The notes beneath the pieces were generated by a model. That model searched no databases. It was not told the origin of the DNA and worked only from the letters and a program-made list of their open reading frames with translations. The position numbers and the translations under genes were made by a program. Shown one piece after another: positions 23,552 through 35,019 of a DNA stretch of 64,000 bases (within the stretch, counting starts at the first letter, position 1; each line of letters starts with the position of its first letter). The stretch covers positions 1,054,001 to 1,118,000 of the forward strand of contig JAGTJL010000002.1 in assembly GCA_020746875.1 (NCBI GenBank), in the 5' to 3' direction. The DNA comes from Rhexocercosporidium sp. MPI-PUGE-AT-0058. Lineage: Eukaryota; Ascomycota; Leotiomycetes; Helotiales.

Positions 23552-24197
23552 ATATCCTGTGTGAATAAAGCCGTGCGGTTTTGATTGCCGTGCGATGCAG
23601 TGGGGAGATGTTGTTTGGGTCCTTCGTTTATGTGGTGGTGTGGATAGAACTAATCTACTCTGTAATACAATCACAATTACAACTTCCACTGCAGTCTTTC
23701 GTAAAGTAAAGTTTTGATCGATACATTAATTGTAGGCTGAGACGTTTCTCACTTCAGTAAGCATTTCTAAATAGGTAGTTGGCGGGGCACAAGCGAGGGA
23801 AAACACGCTGGAGACCAGACAATTGGTCCCCGAGGAGAGATGAGAGCCCCCAGCGGTATATTTATTTGCTAAAGGTCATAGAGAAGCGAGGCTATCAATG
23901 TTTCAATCCGTTCCAACACTTTATAAGTAACGATATCGATGCATTCTACATTTAGAAACAGATACTCGGATGTGGCGCAACGCGTTGGACCTGCCGTGCA
24001 TTCATTCTCCGCCATACTGCATGCATAGAGGAAGTAAGAACGCATCCACTTCGTTAAAGTCCGTATTCATATATCCCAGAGATAATAGCCAAACAGGTAG
24101 AATATTAATAATAATTAACTAAATTACCCGGTTTCTCCAATCACAGCACTAACTCGCTTAACATACGTTACACCTCCACCTCCACACCCACACATTC
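23552..24197. other. Intergenic between convergent genes
   Basis: Holds the 3' ends of the phosphate transporter and of the peroxidase gene, which converge. No coding sequence or repeat is recognised. Confidence 0.5.
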
Positions 24198-26076
24198 TCA
24201 CGAACCCTGCTTAAACAAACTCGTCTTAACACTCTGACTCTCACTACTCCCCAACACAACCTTCGCCACAACATTCTTCACATTTGCCACATTAATCTTC
24301 CCCTCATACAGCGTATAATTCCCCGCAACTGTAAACTTCTTCAAGGGCAGCTTCACCGTCGTGATCTTCAACGCTTTGCTGCCCGTCTGACTAACAGGCA
24401 CGTACAGCGTAGCTTCCATATCGCCAATACCCGCCGTAATAGACGTCGCAGCCGCAGCTTTGATACGGATGAGGAGTTTATCAGGCTCGACACGCGATTG
24501 TGTAGGGAGGATGAATACCATATCGTTGATGGGGTACGTCGCGCCCTCGAAACTCAGCGTCGTGGTACCGGGCGAGTCGATGGCGCGCGCGAAGTCCCAG
24601 TAAGTAGTGTTCCCGAAGAGTGAGGTGCCTGTTCCGATCACGCTATTGCTTCTATGTGTGGCGGACGTTCCGCGGGGGGAGATGGTGGTGTATGTTACTT
24701 TCTCGGGGGGCGGGACGGTCGTCCAGAGGTTTCGGAAGAGGCCTTCGATACGAACGCTACCGCCGTTGGAGATGTGCATGAGGATATTGGTTACTTTCCA
24801 TGTTTGGGGCGTTATGGGAGCGGAGAGGGAGACGGAGCCGGGGACCGTGTTGAGCATCTTCGTGAAGAGAGCAGAGCAGGTCCGGCCGAAGTTTTGGGAG
24901 AGTGCTTGGATAGTTGCGTTGCCGTCTGAGATAAACAAGCGAAGATCGGAGCGTGCAGCTACGTTGGGACTGGTTACGAGGGGCCCTCCCTTGCCGTTGG
25001 TCCCGTTGAGGTATTCGAGCATGCCGGCTGGGTCGAGACCTGCGGGTGTGGAATCGAAGCCGATGCCGCCGTTGAGACTGCTTCTATTAGATCCTGTACA
25101 TAACCCCAAACAATGACAAGATTCAATACTAAAATGACTTACTTCGTAGCTGATACAGCACTGTTGTCAATGATATCAGGGAAATTCGAGAAGTGGATGC
25201 GGCCAAGCGAGTGTCCGCAAGATCTAAACAACAAAGCTTAGTACTTTGAAAGTCTGCAAATCTCGGAAGATAGGTGCAGAATGAGACTTACACCAAAGCA
25301 ATTGTTTCAGTAGCACTGAATCCTGCTTTTGCAAATTGGTCCAAGGTTGGCTGAAGAGGAGTGAATGGGCCAGGGACGCCAGATGGTCCAGCTTGCTGCG
25401 CATCTGTCCTGCCCACTCGGAGTGGAATTGCTCTCGCGTTTCCACCGCAGCCAGCAACTGCAAGGACGACAGCCTTGGGATTAAGTCAGTAAATGAAATC
25501 TGGTTTGCGCTTAGATTTACGCACCAGCGTGACTTGATCCGCGGTACTGAGAAGAGCCGAGAAAGTCTGTGAAATGAATTTCATCGTGTCGTCGACAAAC
25601 AGCCCTTTGTTCTCATCTCTGGTACCCTCGAAACCCAGCGATGCATCGAGTCCACTACAAGAGTTAGCTTCGGAATTGAATGTTCAAATTTTCAGGAGAA
25701 GGATGTATTTACCCAGTTCCAGCTGAAAGATCAGCTGTGACGAAGTCATGGAAAGCAAAACGGACCCACTGGGCGGATGTCTGCTCTCCTTGGTTACTAC
25801 CACCAGCAGCCTGTGGGAATGAAAGTCAGAATCCACCGTGAGAAAATGGAGAAGTGTGGTTAGATCGAAAATTGGACTTACGAAACCAGAATATTTTGCA
25901 CATGGCGAGACAGCCGAAGCAAAGGGTACTGAATTAAATCCTCCGTTGTCGACGAGGAAATGTTCCAACTCATCTATCGAAGCCTGTCTCTCAATGCCGG
26001 GGATATCTGCAAAAGCAAGGCTGACAAGCGCCAAGACGAAAACGAGCGTCGTCGACGTACATAAATTGTAAGCCAT
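24198..26076 (-). CDS. Secreted class II-like haem peroxidase
   Basis: Six exons on the minus strand: 26076-25882, 25810-25713, 25654-25525, 25473-25292, 25223-25143 and 25077-24198, in frame, giving 521 aa. Residues 1-23 are a signal peptide (LCTSTTLVFVLALVSLAFA). The distal haem pocket reads VRFAFHDF, giving Arg82, Phe85 and His86 with the R-x-x-x-H spacing of the plant/fungal peroxidase superfamily. The proximal His206 lies in SCGHSLGRIHF. After about residue 270 there is a C-terminal extension of about 250 aa rich in Thr/Ser/Gly with N-glycosylation sites (NGT, NAT, NTT, NYT). Enzymes of this fold oxidise phenolics with peroxide outside the cell. Manganese or Trp radical sites were not established, so it is not called a ligninase. 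The start at 26076 was preferred over an in-frame ATG at 26148 because only it gives a clean signal peptide. The acceptor of exon 6 is a less certain choice among three AGs. Confidence 0.88.
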
Positions 26077-28449
26077 ATGGGCGACTTCTTCGCTGTACGT
26101 ACTGTAGTTTTGAAAGAATGGATGATTCAAGAACGGGCAGTCGTCCACGAGCCCAAGCGTTAAAAAACGAGGAAGTGATGAGAAGTGGCTATTTACTTAT
26201 ACTTTGGTATTGTACAGACATGGCTCGCCATCGAGGCACCTCGTTCCTTTCACGTACTGTAGGAAAGTGCACAGCTAGGTTGTACTAGCCCTGGGGAAGT
26301 CCGATCCCGAGGTTGAGTGTTTGGGACCAGTTGACGCTGCACACATAGCTTCTTGGAATCATGTTGGCATTATAGCACAACCTTTTTCTCGGATGCCTAG
26401 ACTTATCGCTCGTACCTTAGTGGTTGAAATGGCGAGGTGGCAAGCCTAAAGTGCCACGATCCCAAGCTGCATCGCTAATAACGGCGAGTTTAGGTGTTGA
26501 ATGTTGAGAAACAAGTGTTTCCCGCTAGAAAGGGAAGGAGAGGCGTGACATGGCACTGATTTCAGACCAGAATTGAGGAAATTGTGAAGATGGAGATGGG
26601 ATGCAGTCATGCAGGGCCAGTGGAGTGCATGAAAGTCAATACATATGTGCCAACATATGCAGTAAAACGGTAACTGGGTGCATAGGCAAGTAAGCAGCCA
26701 CATATATGCCCCCCGCATTGATCGCTGTTGGGAAATCTGAGTCCCAGATTAATTCCCAAGTCAACTCGGTGCACCCAATTTCGCCGGCTGTACTTTATTT
26801 CGACGACATCCAAACTGGACAGCCAAAAAATATCGTAGGGTGAGTTATTCTCGATTGAAGAGGGAGTCAGTCGTTTAGGTGAAAATCAAACTCCGAGCGA
26901 GTTTTTTGACTGTTGATGCTGTAGGTGAGTACAATCTGACAACATGCTCATTCGACCTCATCGTGGCGACAGAACAGACCGAGTTGCTTGATCCTTCTTA
27001 ATCCTCTTCCAAGAGAAAAGATATGCGCGTTTCGGGGCTTAAAATTAGGCTTGGTCGCTAGAACCAATAGAGTTAACTTCGTTGGCATATGGCTTCGGAT
27101 GAGTGGCTGATGTGATGTGACACGGATGCTTGGCTGACCATCAGAGGAACACTAGGACTTTTTTTGGTCCGGGACCTATTGTGAGAGGCTCGGAAGAGAG
27201 CAACGCTTCGTAACCAGGTCCCAAGAAGATGCCGTGCTCTGGCTCAGGTAAAGCGTCTTCGAGTATGTGAGCTTTTCATTTGGTTCGTCTTGGCAGGAAA
27301 GTTTTGGCTTTCAACGAGAAGGTTCGAGCGAATCGAGGGGCCTAATTTCCAGAATGTCTAATTCAACGCTTCCGCAGTTTCCGGAAGTCCGAAGGACTTT
27401 GTCGGGATGGTGACTTATTGCTGCTGCGACCGGGTTCCTCCCCCAATCATACCGAACGATCCCTTAAATAGCTGAACTTGGTGAAGCACGCTTTGAACCC
27501 ATTTGGATACTCTGGAAACATTATTCGTGTAGTTTTGTATCGTAGCTTCTAAGGTTCGCTGTTTCTTGGTTGAGATCTTATCGTAAGCTATGGGTGTCTA
27601 ACCTCCGATAATCGGGGGATCCTGAGCCTCACTGTGAATCGATATCCTCATTATCTCAAAGAGCAGAGATATGTGAGCATTGCGAGCACTAAGTTCAAAC
27701 CAGTATTGTATGAGTGTTTGCTGCGGATGTTCACGGAACGAAAGTCTGACTTTCAGGACTTCTGTTACATGAGTTCCTGCATGACAATTTACCGACAGGT
27801 TAACTATCGAAAGCTGGAATGACCCACCCGAGCCACTCAATTCCCTCTTTGGCCATGCGGATACGTGAATAATCCATTTTTGGCGACATGAAACAGTCAC
27901 ACAACTCTATGAGATTAAAGAATTTCTTCCTGGCCAACGGCAAGTAATAAAGTTTTAATATCTACTTCGGAGACGGCAACTCCGCAGTAAACGAGCGACA
28001 AGACTGTCGGCTTTAGGGCCTTCCTTCTTCTGTCTATTCTTATAATTCTTGCTAAATGCATCGGTCACAACCGTGGAAATGACTGCGTAGTAAGCTATGG
28101 CCTTACTGAGGCCATGGTGTGTAGCTTTCACTCAAATCTTCCCTCGTCCTAGCTCAACATTGTGACACGAACAGCTTAACCTGCTCCCTGGTATCACCTG
28201 CCATGTACGCCGACCAACTTTTGATACGTGTATGAAAAATGCTGACATACGATTGTCCTTGTGTAAAGCAATCCCCCACAAGCAGAAAAGACGACATAAT
28301 CATCCATCCCGAGTAATAGCTGCCATCGTCAAGCGGGGACGATTTTGTCGAACCGGGGATATTCCCATCGACGCTGAACTCATCAGGATGACAATTTCTC
28401 TCACTAGCCCTCATGATATCCGAGGTGAAGTCTTCGAAGAGTTACATTT
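26077..28449. other. Intergenic, no supported gene
   Basis: Normal composition. Frames of 60-100 codons (for example minus 27598-27900) have no recognisable domain or splice support. The first few hundred bases carry the peroxidase promoter. Nothing else is recognised. Confidence 0.4.
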
Positions 28450-28971
28450 TTAAACTAGAATCGACAACGTAAAGTGGTCTATTAATTCATCTTCACGTGG
28501 GTGAGCCTTAATTCCGATGTTTTCCAGGTTGGGACAGTAGTCGGTGTTGTTGAATAGATGGAGTCGCCTCAATGTAGCTCCGTGGTACCAGATGATACTC
28601 TGATAATCTACATTGTGTTTCGTTGATTCAAGAACCTCTAGACTCTCGAGAGGCCTGCCGTGGAGAATAAACAAAGCCATTCCTCGGGATATTTTCAAAT
28701 CAACAAAGTGAGCAAAGATCTTTGAGAACACGATGGTTAGAAGTCGCAGAGGATCGACAGATCGGTTGTCCAGCACACTCGCTCCTCCAGGACCTAGAAT
28801 TGCGTTTTGCTGCTGATCGCTCTGCGGACTCTCTGTTAAACTGAACACTATAACGTCATTCAATCCGACAAGGTAACTCACCCAATACTTCAACAGATTT
28901 GACGGGATTTCAAGGCCAACATTCGGGCCTGAATGCAATTTACAAGTCACGTGTCTCCAGTTCAGAAACAA
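28450..28971 (-). pseudogene. F-box/LRR-like fragment (weak)
   Basis: A minus-strand frame of 173 codons. The C-terminal part, WYHGATLRRLHLFNNTDYCP then NLENIGIKAHPRED, has the Leu spacing of the leucine-rich repeats found in fungal F-box proteins. Upstream, to about 29170, the conceptual translation stays Leu-rich (LSKAINLRSIYVDL) but is broken by stops and shifts. No F-box is seen. Either an intron-rich gene whose exons I could not join, or a decaying copy. It stands alone in a 4.7 kb gene-poor gap. Confidence 0.28.
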
Positions 28972-30756
28972 AGCCCAAAGTCCCCAACCACGAGAGGAGA
29001 CAGCCTTGAAATCCTGCTCTCCATGTTTCTTGATTCGTCCAAATTAGTGGCAATAGATGCAATGAATTTTAGGACTAATAGTCGCAAGTTGTGCCTGGTC
29101 TCTGAACCTCAGAGATCCACATAAATAGATCTCAGATTGATCGCTTTCGAAAGAGCAATTTCGCAGGGATCCATGTGGTCAGTATCATCAGAGTGATGTG
29201 TCCAATTCTGAATTTATAGCCTGGATCTTAGATGATTTTATTCGATTCAGTGCCCCAAAAGTCAAAGCATGGCCTTGAATGCTTTGAACGCCAATTACGG
29301 CATGGGACTTGGAATTCGTAGCCCGACCCATTTGCCCTAGAAGTTCAGATTTCCCAAGTACAGGATCTCCCATGCTTCATGGTCTTCTCTTTCGCAGTCG
29401 GATGAGATAGTGATGTATCGTAGACACTATGGATGCCTCTCTGGGGGAGTCAAGAAATTTCTAGACATGTCGTTAGTCGTTACATGACCCGGGCGATCTT
29501 AGGTCTAGGTATCCGACCAAAGTAGGTTTGAAATCTGACCCGGAATCGCTTGATGCTTTCATGAAAAGACCTATTAATAAGCGCGAGGGAGTAGAAGTCC
29601 GTTGAAGATGTCTGTCAAAACTATTACAGTATTAGCAAGGGCTGCCTAGTTCCGAGCTAGCTACATACCAAGCCACTGAGAATGAGGACTAAAATGTCCG
29701 CACCGAGCAGAGATATCGAGGTGCCAGCTGAAGGACGATCAACCGGACTGACCATAGTGCCAGTTTGGGAGATGGCGATGAGGCTCAAGTGTCCGAGCAG
29801 GCTTTAACGTTGGTAGAGTAGGTGTTTTCTCAGGTTTCCTATTGGTTCCGCAAAGCTAGGAGTAGAGCATGATTGGACTCGCTTCGCCAACGTGACCTTT
29901 GAGACCTGGAGATATTTTGAATACTTATGAGGTACAAATAAAACTACACTATAACATACCGTATTGTATCTTCAATAGGCAACGATGGTTGGAGCTTATG
30001 TTGGACTCGAGGCTAGTCACGTGCGCAGCTCCTCATGGGCAGCTCTCACCTGGCTAGGTAGCCTCGTCGTCGCATTTGCAAGCGATTGCATGTGTTACCC
30101 GATGTAAAGTTTACAAGGGGCTTTGTAGTCAAGAGTACCAGTGTCCTGATGTTTGGGGGGGTGGCGTCATACCAAGATAGACGGAACTAAATGCTGTCAG
30201 CTCCTCAAAGCAGAAACCAACCATCTTTAGAATATTTCGAAGAACTTGAGATAAGGTCAGCATTCCATCGCAGCAGTCCCTGATTGCTTGAACATCAACT
30301 CCCATCGTTATCCCTTCATTCGCTTTTTGATGAAGCAGACAACTCGCAAACTTATGTTTACACCAGCTCGGCTAGTAGGGAGACAAGGGGGCATTCGCTT
30401 ACAGCAATGATTAGATTCAGGGGGTGCAAAATAGCCGCCTCAGCCTCCTCCAGCCCTACCCTATTTTGACCATCGCACCAATCAAGCACCTGGCATGGAA
30501 TACAAAACGCTTATTTTGAGACATCGAGACCTCGTTCTCGATCATGCCCTGCAGAAATTCCATCTCTTACCCGGTTTTGCTTACTGTACCTTAACTTACT
30601 CTGGTCGCCCCGCATAATGCATTTGCTGCCATGGACGAAAGCGATATCATCCTACCTCCAGATCCCCTCCTGTTCTTCTTGATTTACGTACAGGACATCA
30701 CAAAATCATTTTTGTGAACTAAGCACGAAATTAGCGACTTACGTCCTTTTGCCGAG
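28972..30756. other. Intergenic, no supported gene
   Basis: Normal composition with only short frames. The end of the stretch is the promoter of the membrane-protein gene at 30757. No repeat or RNA gene is recognised. Confidence 0.4.
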
Positions 30757-32933
30757 ATGTCTTCATACGCCCATCTCCAACACCACCCCCCAACACCACG
30801 GAATCGCGACAGCATCTCGCTCCTCTCACAATCTCGATCTTCAAGTCCAACGCAATTCTCAAGACACGACACATTATTCAAGCAAGTCCCCATCCAGACA
30901 TCCACAACTGAATACTCAAATCCGCCTCTGCCCCCCATACCAGAGTGGCCAATCCACCCACAGAATCTACGGAAGTCAACATCAGAAATATGGATCAACA
31001 TAGGGATCGAGATATTTCTCGTATTGATCTCACTCCCTTTACTTGCTCTGGCCATTGCTGTTGTGCGTTATAAAGACAAATTAGTCATTGACTCTGAGTG
31101 GGATGTTTTCAAGCAGATCATTAACTCGGTATGAATGCCTCCCTTCCTCAGAATCAATAAACATTGCCATAGAGTGAGTAAAGAAAATGTGCTGATCTCC
31201 GCACTCTTTACATAGGTCGGTACAGCATTCCCATACGTGTTCGGAATTGTCGTCGGAAGAGCGATGAAGCTCTTCGGAGCATGGCGCCTCGAACACGGGG
31301 TCAGTCTCGGGGTTCTCGAGCAGATAATGGGTAGTTCGACACTCGGCAGTGCATTGACTACACACACACTTCTACGGCCAATAAATTGGGCCACCCTTGG
31401 TCTTTTCGCACTCTGGATGTTCTCGCCGATAGGAAGCCGTGTCTCCCTAGGGCTCATTGAACCGAAATACCAGCCTGTCCTATCGAACACCACCGTCCGG
31501 TATCTAGATATGACACAAGCGTCGAAATTTTATTCTGAAGCAGCGGAAGATCAGGTAGAGATTATTGCGGGTCCAATTAATGCTTTGTATGCGAGTAGTC
31601 TCATGGCGCCGGAGACGGCCAAGATGTCAAGTATGGACCAGTGGGGAAATATCAAGATCCCATATTATGACAGACTAAACGTAAATCTCACGGCCAACTC
31701 CACAGGTTGGATAAATCTCTCTAGTCTTCAGCCTAGCGACATAAAATATTCATCTCTTCTCGGCGTCCCGATATCCATACCACAGAGCTCGAAGGCGGGA
31801 AACACTACATGGACAATGAGCACGACTTACCTCTCTCTTGCCTGCAATACCTTGACACGCGAGCCCCTAGTTCCATTGAACACCAATCTGGACAACACAA
31901 CATGGCATTCCCTCAGCACTACACCATATATGCTTTTCTCCCTTGCCATAAACGGATTCATCTCACCCAATAAAACCCTCGAGGCCTCACATGGTGTCTC
32001 CTCCTTTACATCCGCCACCAACGCCTCTTTAATCCCGCATACCCTCCTCTTCCAATCCCCAATCTGGACCGACGATCTCAGTCTCAACGCAACCGCAAAC
32101 CTGACAATGGCAACAGCATACTGCGATCTCAGCCAAAATTATGTCGACGTTGAAGTCCTCTGCTCCGACGTTGAAAGTTGCGGCGTCGTTGCAATAAGAG
32201 AAAGTGATAACCCTCACGCACCGAAAGAGTTCACGGTCTTGGGATTCGATTTTGGGTTTAAGATGCTTTCGTACCTCCTCCCCCTCGCTACGGGTGAGAG
32301 TGTAACAGGAGGAGCTCTGCCACAGTCTACGGCTACTGAGCTCTTTCTGTCTGGGACGTCGTCGACACTTTCCCATTTGACGAAAGTTGATCTCTCATTG
32401 TTGACCCAGTCGGAAATGGAGATTCGACTAGGTCAAGTTCTGAATACGTATGTTGAGCCAGCTCGGTACACACGAATGGTGGACTGACTTAACTTCCCAT
32501 GTCTAGATACTATACAGCCGCCCTCTCACCATACAGCCTAACAGGCAACCTCACCGCCGGCAACACCCTCGAGATCCTCGTCCCCGGCACCTCAACCACA
32601 TTATCAAACCGCTACTGCATCAACAAGAAATGGCTAGCCATGTACTTCATCTCGTGCACTGTCCTCCTAGCTGCTGTACTCTGCGGGATCATATTGAAAG
32701 CTATTGTTGTAGCGCCGGATATTCTGGGGTGGATGTCGAGTCTCACGAGAGATAATCCGTATGTAGGAGTGCCGGGTGGCGGGACAACGATGGCGGGGGG
32801 GAGGAGGGCGAGGTTATTGGGAATGGTGAGGGTTAGGATTGGGGATGTGGGCGAGAAAGGGGGTGTGGGGTATGTTGCCGTTGCGAGTGAGAATGATGTG
32901 AGGGGGTTGGATAAGGAGAGGGTCTACTTGTAA
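30757..32933 (+). CDS. Polytopic membrane glycoprotein, unknown function
   Basis: Three exons: 30757-31128, 31216-32447 and 32507-32933, with in-frame GT-AG introns of 87 and 59 bp, giving 676 aa. The N-terminal 80 residues are Ser/Pro-rich and polar. A first TM (IWINIGIEIFLVLISLPLLA) follows near residue 85-105, and a short loop leads to a block ending in WATLGLFALWMFSPIGSRVS, a conserved feature of an uncharacterised ascomycete membrane-protein family. A large Thr/Asn-rich domain of about 380 aa with many N-glycosylation sites follows (probably extracellular), then a last TM (WLAMYFISCTVLLAAVLCGI) and a cytosolic tail. No enzyme motif is seen. Function unknown; the architecture suggests a surface or vacuolar membrane protein. 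Confidence 0.82.
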
Positions 32934-33118
32934 ATCGATAAAGAAACGAAATGACACCCTAGTTCATTTGCCAGGTTTTTGTTTTTGTACTTTTGCAGTG
33001 TGGTGGAGCAGATGTCCTTTTCTGCTTGGGTATAATAACATCGCAACTTTTCTCATCAAGAGGATCTCCATCATATCATCGCTGAATAACTTCAGTATAT
33101 TGACTCATCTCATCTCAA

Positions 33119-34801
33119 CTAGAGATTTCCAATCTGCGACAATTGAGGCTCAGCATCTATAACTTTATCAAGAATTCTCATCCCACCGGCATCATCCCAG
33201 GCTATTCTCCCTTCCATAGCAGCTTTCATGAGATCCTTACAAGCGACTTCTTTCTCGCCCGTGAAGGGATCCCATTCAAACCCCTCTTTCAACCACATCC
33301 ATCTCAAATATGCACGCAGCTCCTTGTCTTCGGGCACGACTCGCATCCACTCCGGCTGGAACCCTTCTTCGCTGCCTTCACCGTTGTATCCATCAGCAAC
33401 ACCGCGAAGGACATCTCGACAAAAGATTCGCCATGAGTCGATCGCGTACGGGCCTTGTGTCATATGACCAATCTCCCAAGCCGAGCGTTCATCAGAATCG
33501 AGAATTGTCTCGCCTTTTTTCACGTCCCGACCAGATTCTGGTTCAGGATAGCCACGAACTGGGTGGCGCTTGTCTTTTAGAGGCGGGTCTTCGAGCCAGA
33601 TCTTGGCGTAAATTTGGTAGGTTGATGCACGTTGGTTCTGGAGACCTAGATGGCGGATGATAGGCACAATTTCATGTTTGTCGGCTGCGACAAGTGCCTC
33701 AGGAGTTGGATACTTCTCCATCAGTTCGTAGAAGACTGGAATAGCATGCTTGCCGTGGGTCCGAATCAGGAATGTAACAGCGATGAGTAAACGGAAGGGA
33801 TCATGTGCGAGCTTCTCTTGGATCAAGCCAAAGTGCGGAGCAGAGAGAGGAGGAAACGGTATGCAGGATACTATGTTGCCTGAGATGCGCTTCTTTGCAG
33901 ATCCTTGGGACAAAGGTATCGATTCTTCGTCTTTCACAGGTATCAGAGGTTGAGATGGTTCAGTAGTTGATGATTCCTTCTTGACTTTTCGTGGCTTAGA
34001 AGGTGTTACGGGAGGTGTGAAATAAGGAGACTTCGCAGATGCTCTCTTGTTCCTGGTCCTAGGCTTTTCCGGAATGACGACCTTAGCGGTTTGGTCTGTT
34101 TTCAAAATTATGGTGTGTTGAGTGTCGAGCTCGACAGGCTTATTCTTTGGCGCAAATCTTCCTTTGGAGTCTTGCATAGCAGCTGCTGTTTTCTTCTCTA
34201 CGCTAGGGGCCGTGCTGAAAAGTGACTCGGATGGTGTAATAGATGCTGAAAATGGTGCTTCCTGCTGCTTGGCTGCGGTGTTTGGAAACATTTTCAATAA
34301 TTCGAAGTCGATTCGCTTGGGAGGTGGAATGGGCGTTTCTTTCTTGGGGCATGGAATCGGTGTTTGCTTTGGGTTGACAAGTAGAGCTAGATCTTTCAAG
34401 GGTGCTGGAGCAGATGCAGAGCGCATTCGTTTCTGGCTCGTAGGTGGAGATGAATTTTTCGGTGCAAATCTTCCCTTTACGTCTCTAATCACAGTATGAG
34501 TTGTCCTGTTGCCCGAAGGAGGTGCTGACTTGGCTTTCTGCCTCGATGGCTTACTGGCCCCCGCAATTCTTGCTTGGACCTTGGCAGCATCGCGCGGTGA
34601 CACCATTGATGCCCTCCTGACATTCTTGTCGCAACTAACTTTCCTATCCAAGGATGTCACAGCGTTCAAGAAGGCTGCGCGGACCTTTGCAGCATCTCTC
34701 GGTGACGCACTTGACGCTCTCCTAGTAATTTTGGGCCGAGCCTGAATCTCATCAAACTCGTCACCGCTATGGTCCCAATCCAAAGCTCCATAATCGGTCA
34801 T
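33119..34801 (-). CDS. MBD4-like HhH-GPD DNA glycosylase
   Basis: A 560 aa frame with start at 34801. Residues 311-545 form a helix-hairpin-helix GPD DNA glycosylase domain most like metazoan/plant MBD4: FPPLSAPHFGLIQEKLAHDP, LIAVTFLIRTHGKHAIPVFY, IIRHLGLQNQRA, and the catalytic segment GPYAIDSWRIFCRD with Asp455. Such enzymes remove T or U from G mismatches formed by deamination of methylated or plain cytosine; they lack the Fe-S cluster of MutY/EndoIII. The N-terminal 300 residues are basic, Ser/Pro-rich and presumably nuclear, with two copies each of SPRDAAKV and KGRFAPKN. The start is uncertain: the same frame is open upstream to about 35085 without an ATG, and a 50 bp intron (35023-34974) would join it in frame to the gene at 35020-37291. 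Confidence 0.85.
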   Translation of the reverse strand: MTDYGALDWDHSGDEFDEIQARPKITRRASSASPRDAAKVRAAFLNAVTSLDRKVSCDKNVRRASMVSPRDAAKVQARIAGASKPSRQKAKSAPPSGNRTTHTVIRDVKGRFAPKNSSPPTSQKRMRSASAPAPLKDLALLVNPKQTPIPCPKKETPIPPPKRIDFELLKMFPNTAAKQQEAPFSASITPSESLFSTAPSVEKKTAAAMQDSKGRFAPKNKPVELDTQHTIILKTDQTAKVVIPEKPRTRNKRASAKSPYFTPPVTPSKPRKVKKESSTTEPSQPLIPVKDEESIPLSQGSAKKRISGNIVSCIPFPPLSAPHFGLIQEKLAHDPFRLLIAVTFLIRTHGKHAIPVFYELMEKYPTPEALVAADKHEIVPIIRHLGLQNQRASTYQIYAKIWLEDPPLKDKRHPVRGYPEPESGRDVKKGETILDSDERSAWEIGHMTQGPYAIDSWRIFCRDVLRGVADGYNGEGSEEGFQPEWMRVVPEDKELRAYLRWMWLKEGFEWDPFTGEKEVACKDLMKAAMEGRIAWDDAGGMRILDKVIDAEPQLSQIGNL

Positions 34802-35019
34802 ACTCCATTGAGAACATTGCGAAGCGTTATCGATGAAGGTAACACTGGCAGGGTTTGAATCTTCCGCTGGAGAGATGGCTAGAAGCTGACCCTTGGATGG
34901 CGTGTAGATGATAACTTGCGGTTCTCGTCTCGGTGTGACAGGCGTAACAAACTCTTCTCTTATATCTACAATACTACTCTTTACCAGGAGTGTATCAACA
35001 CCCGTAGAGTCCTGGTCTC

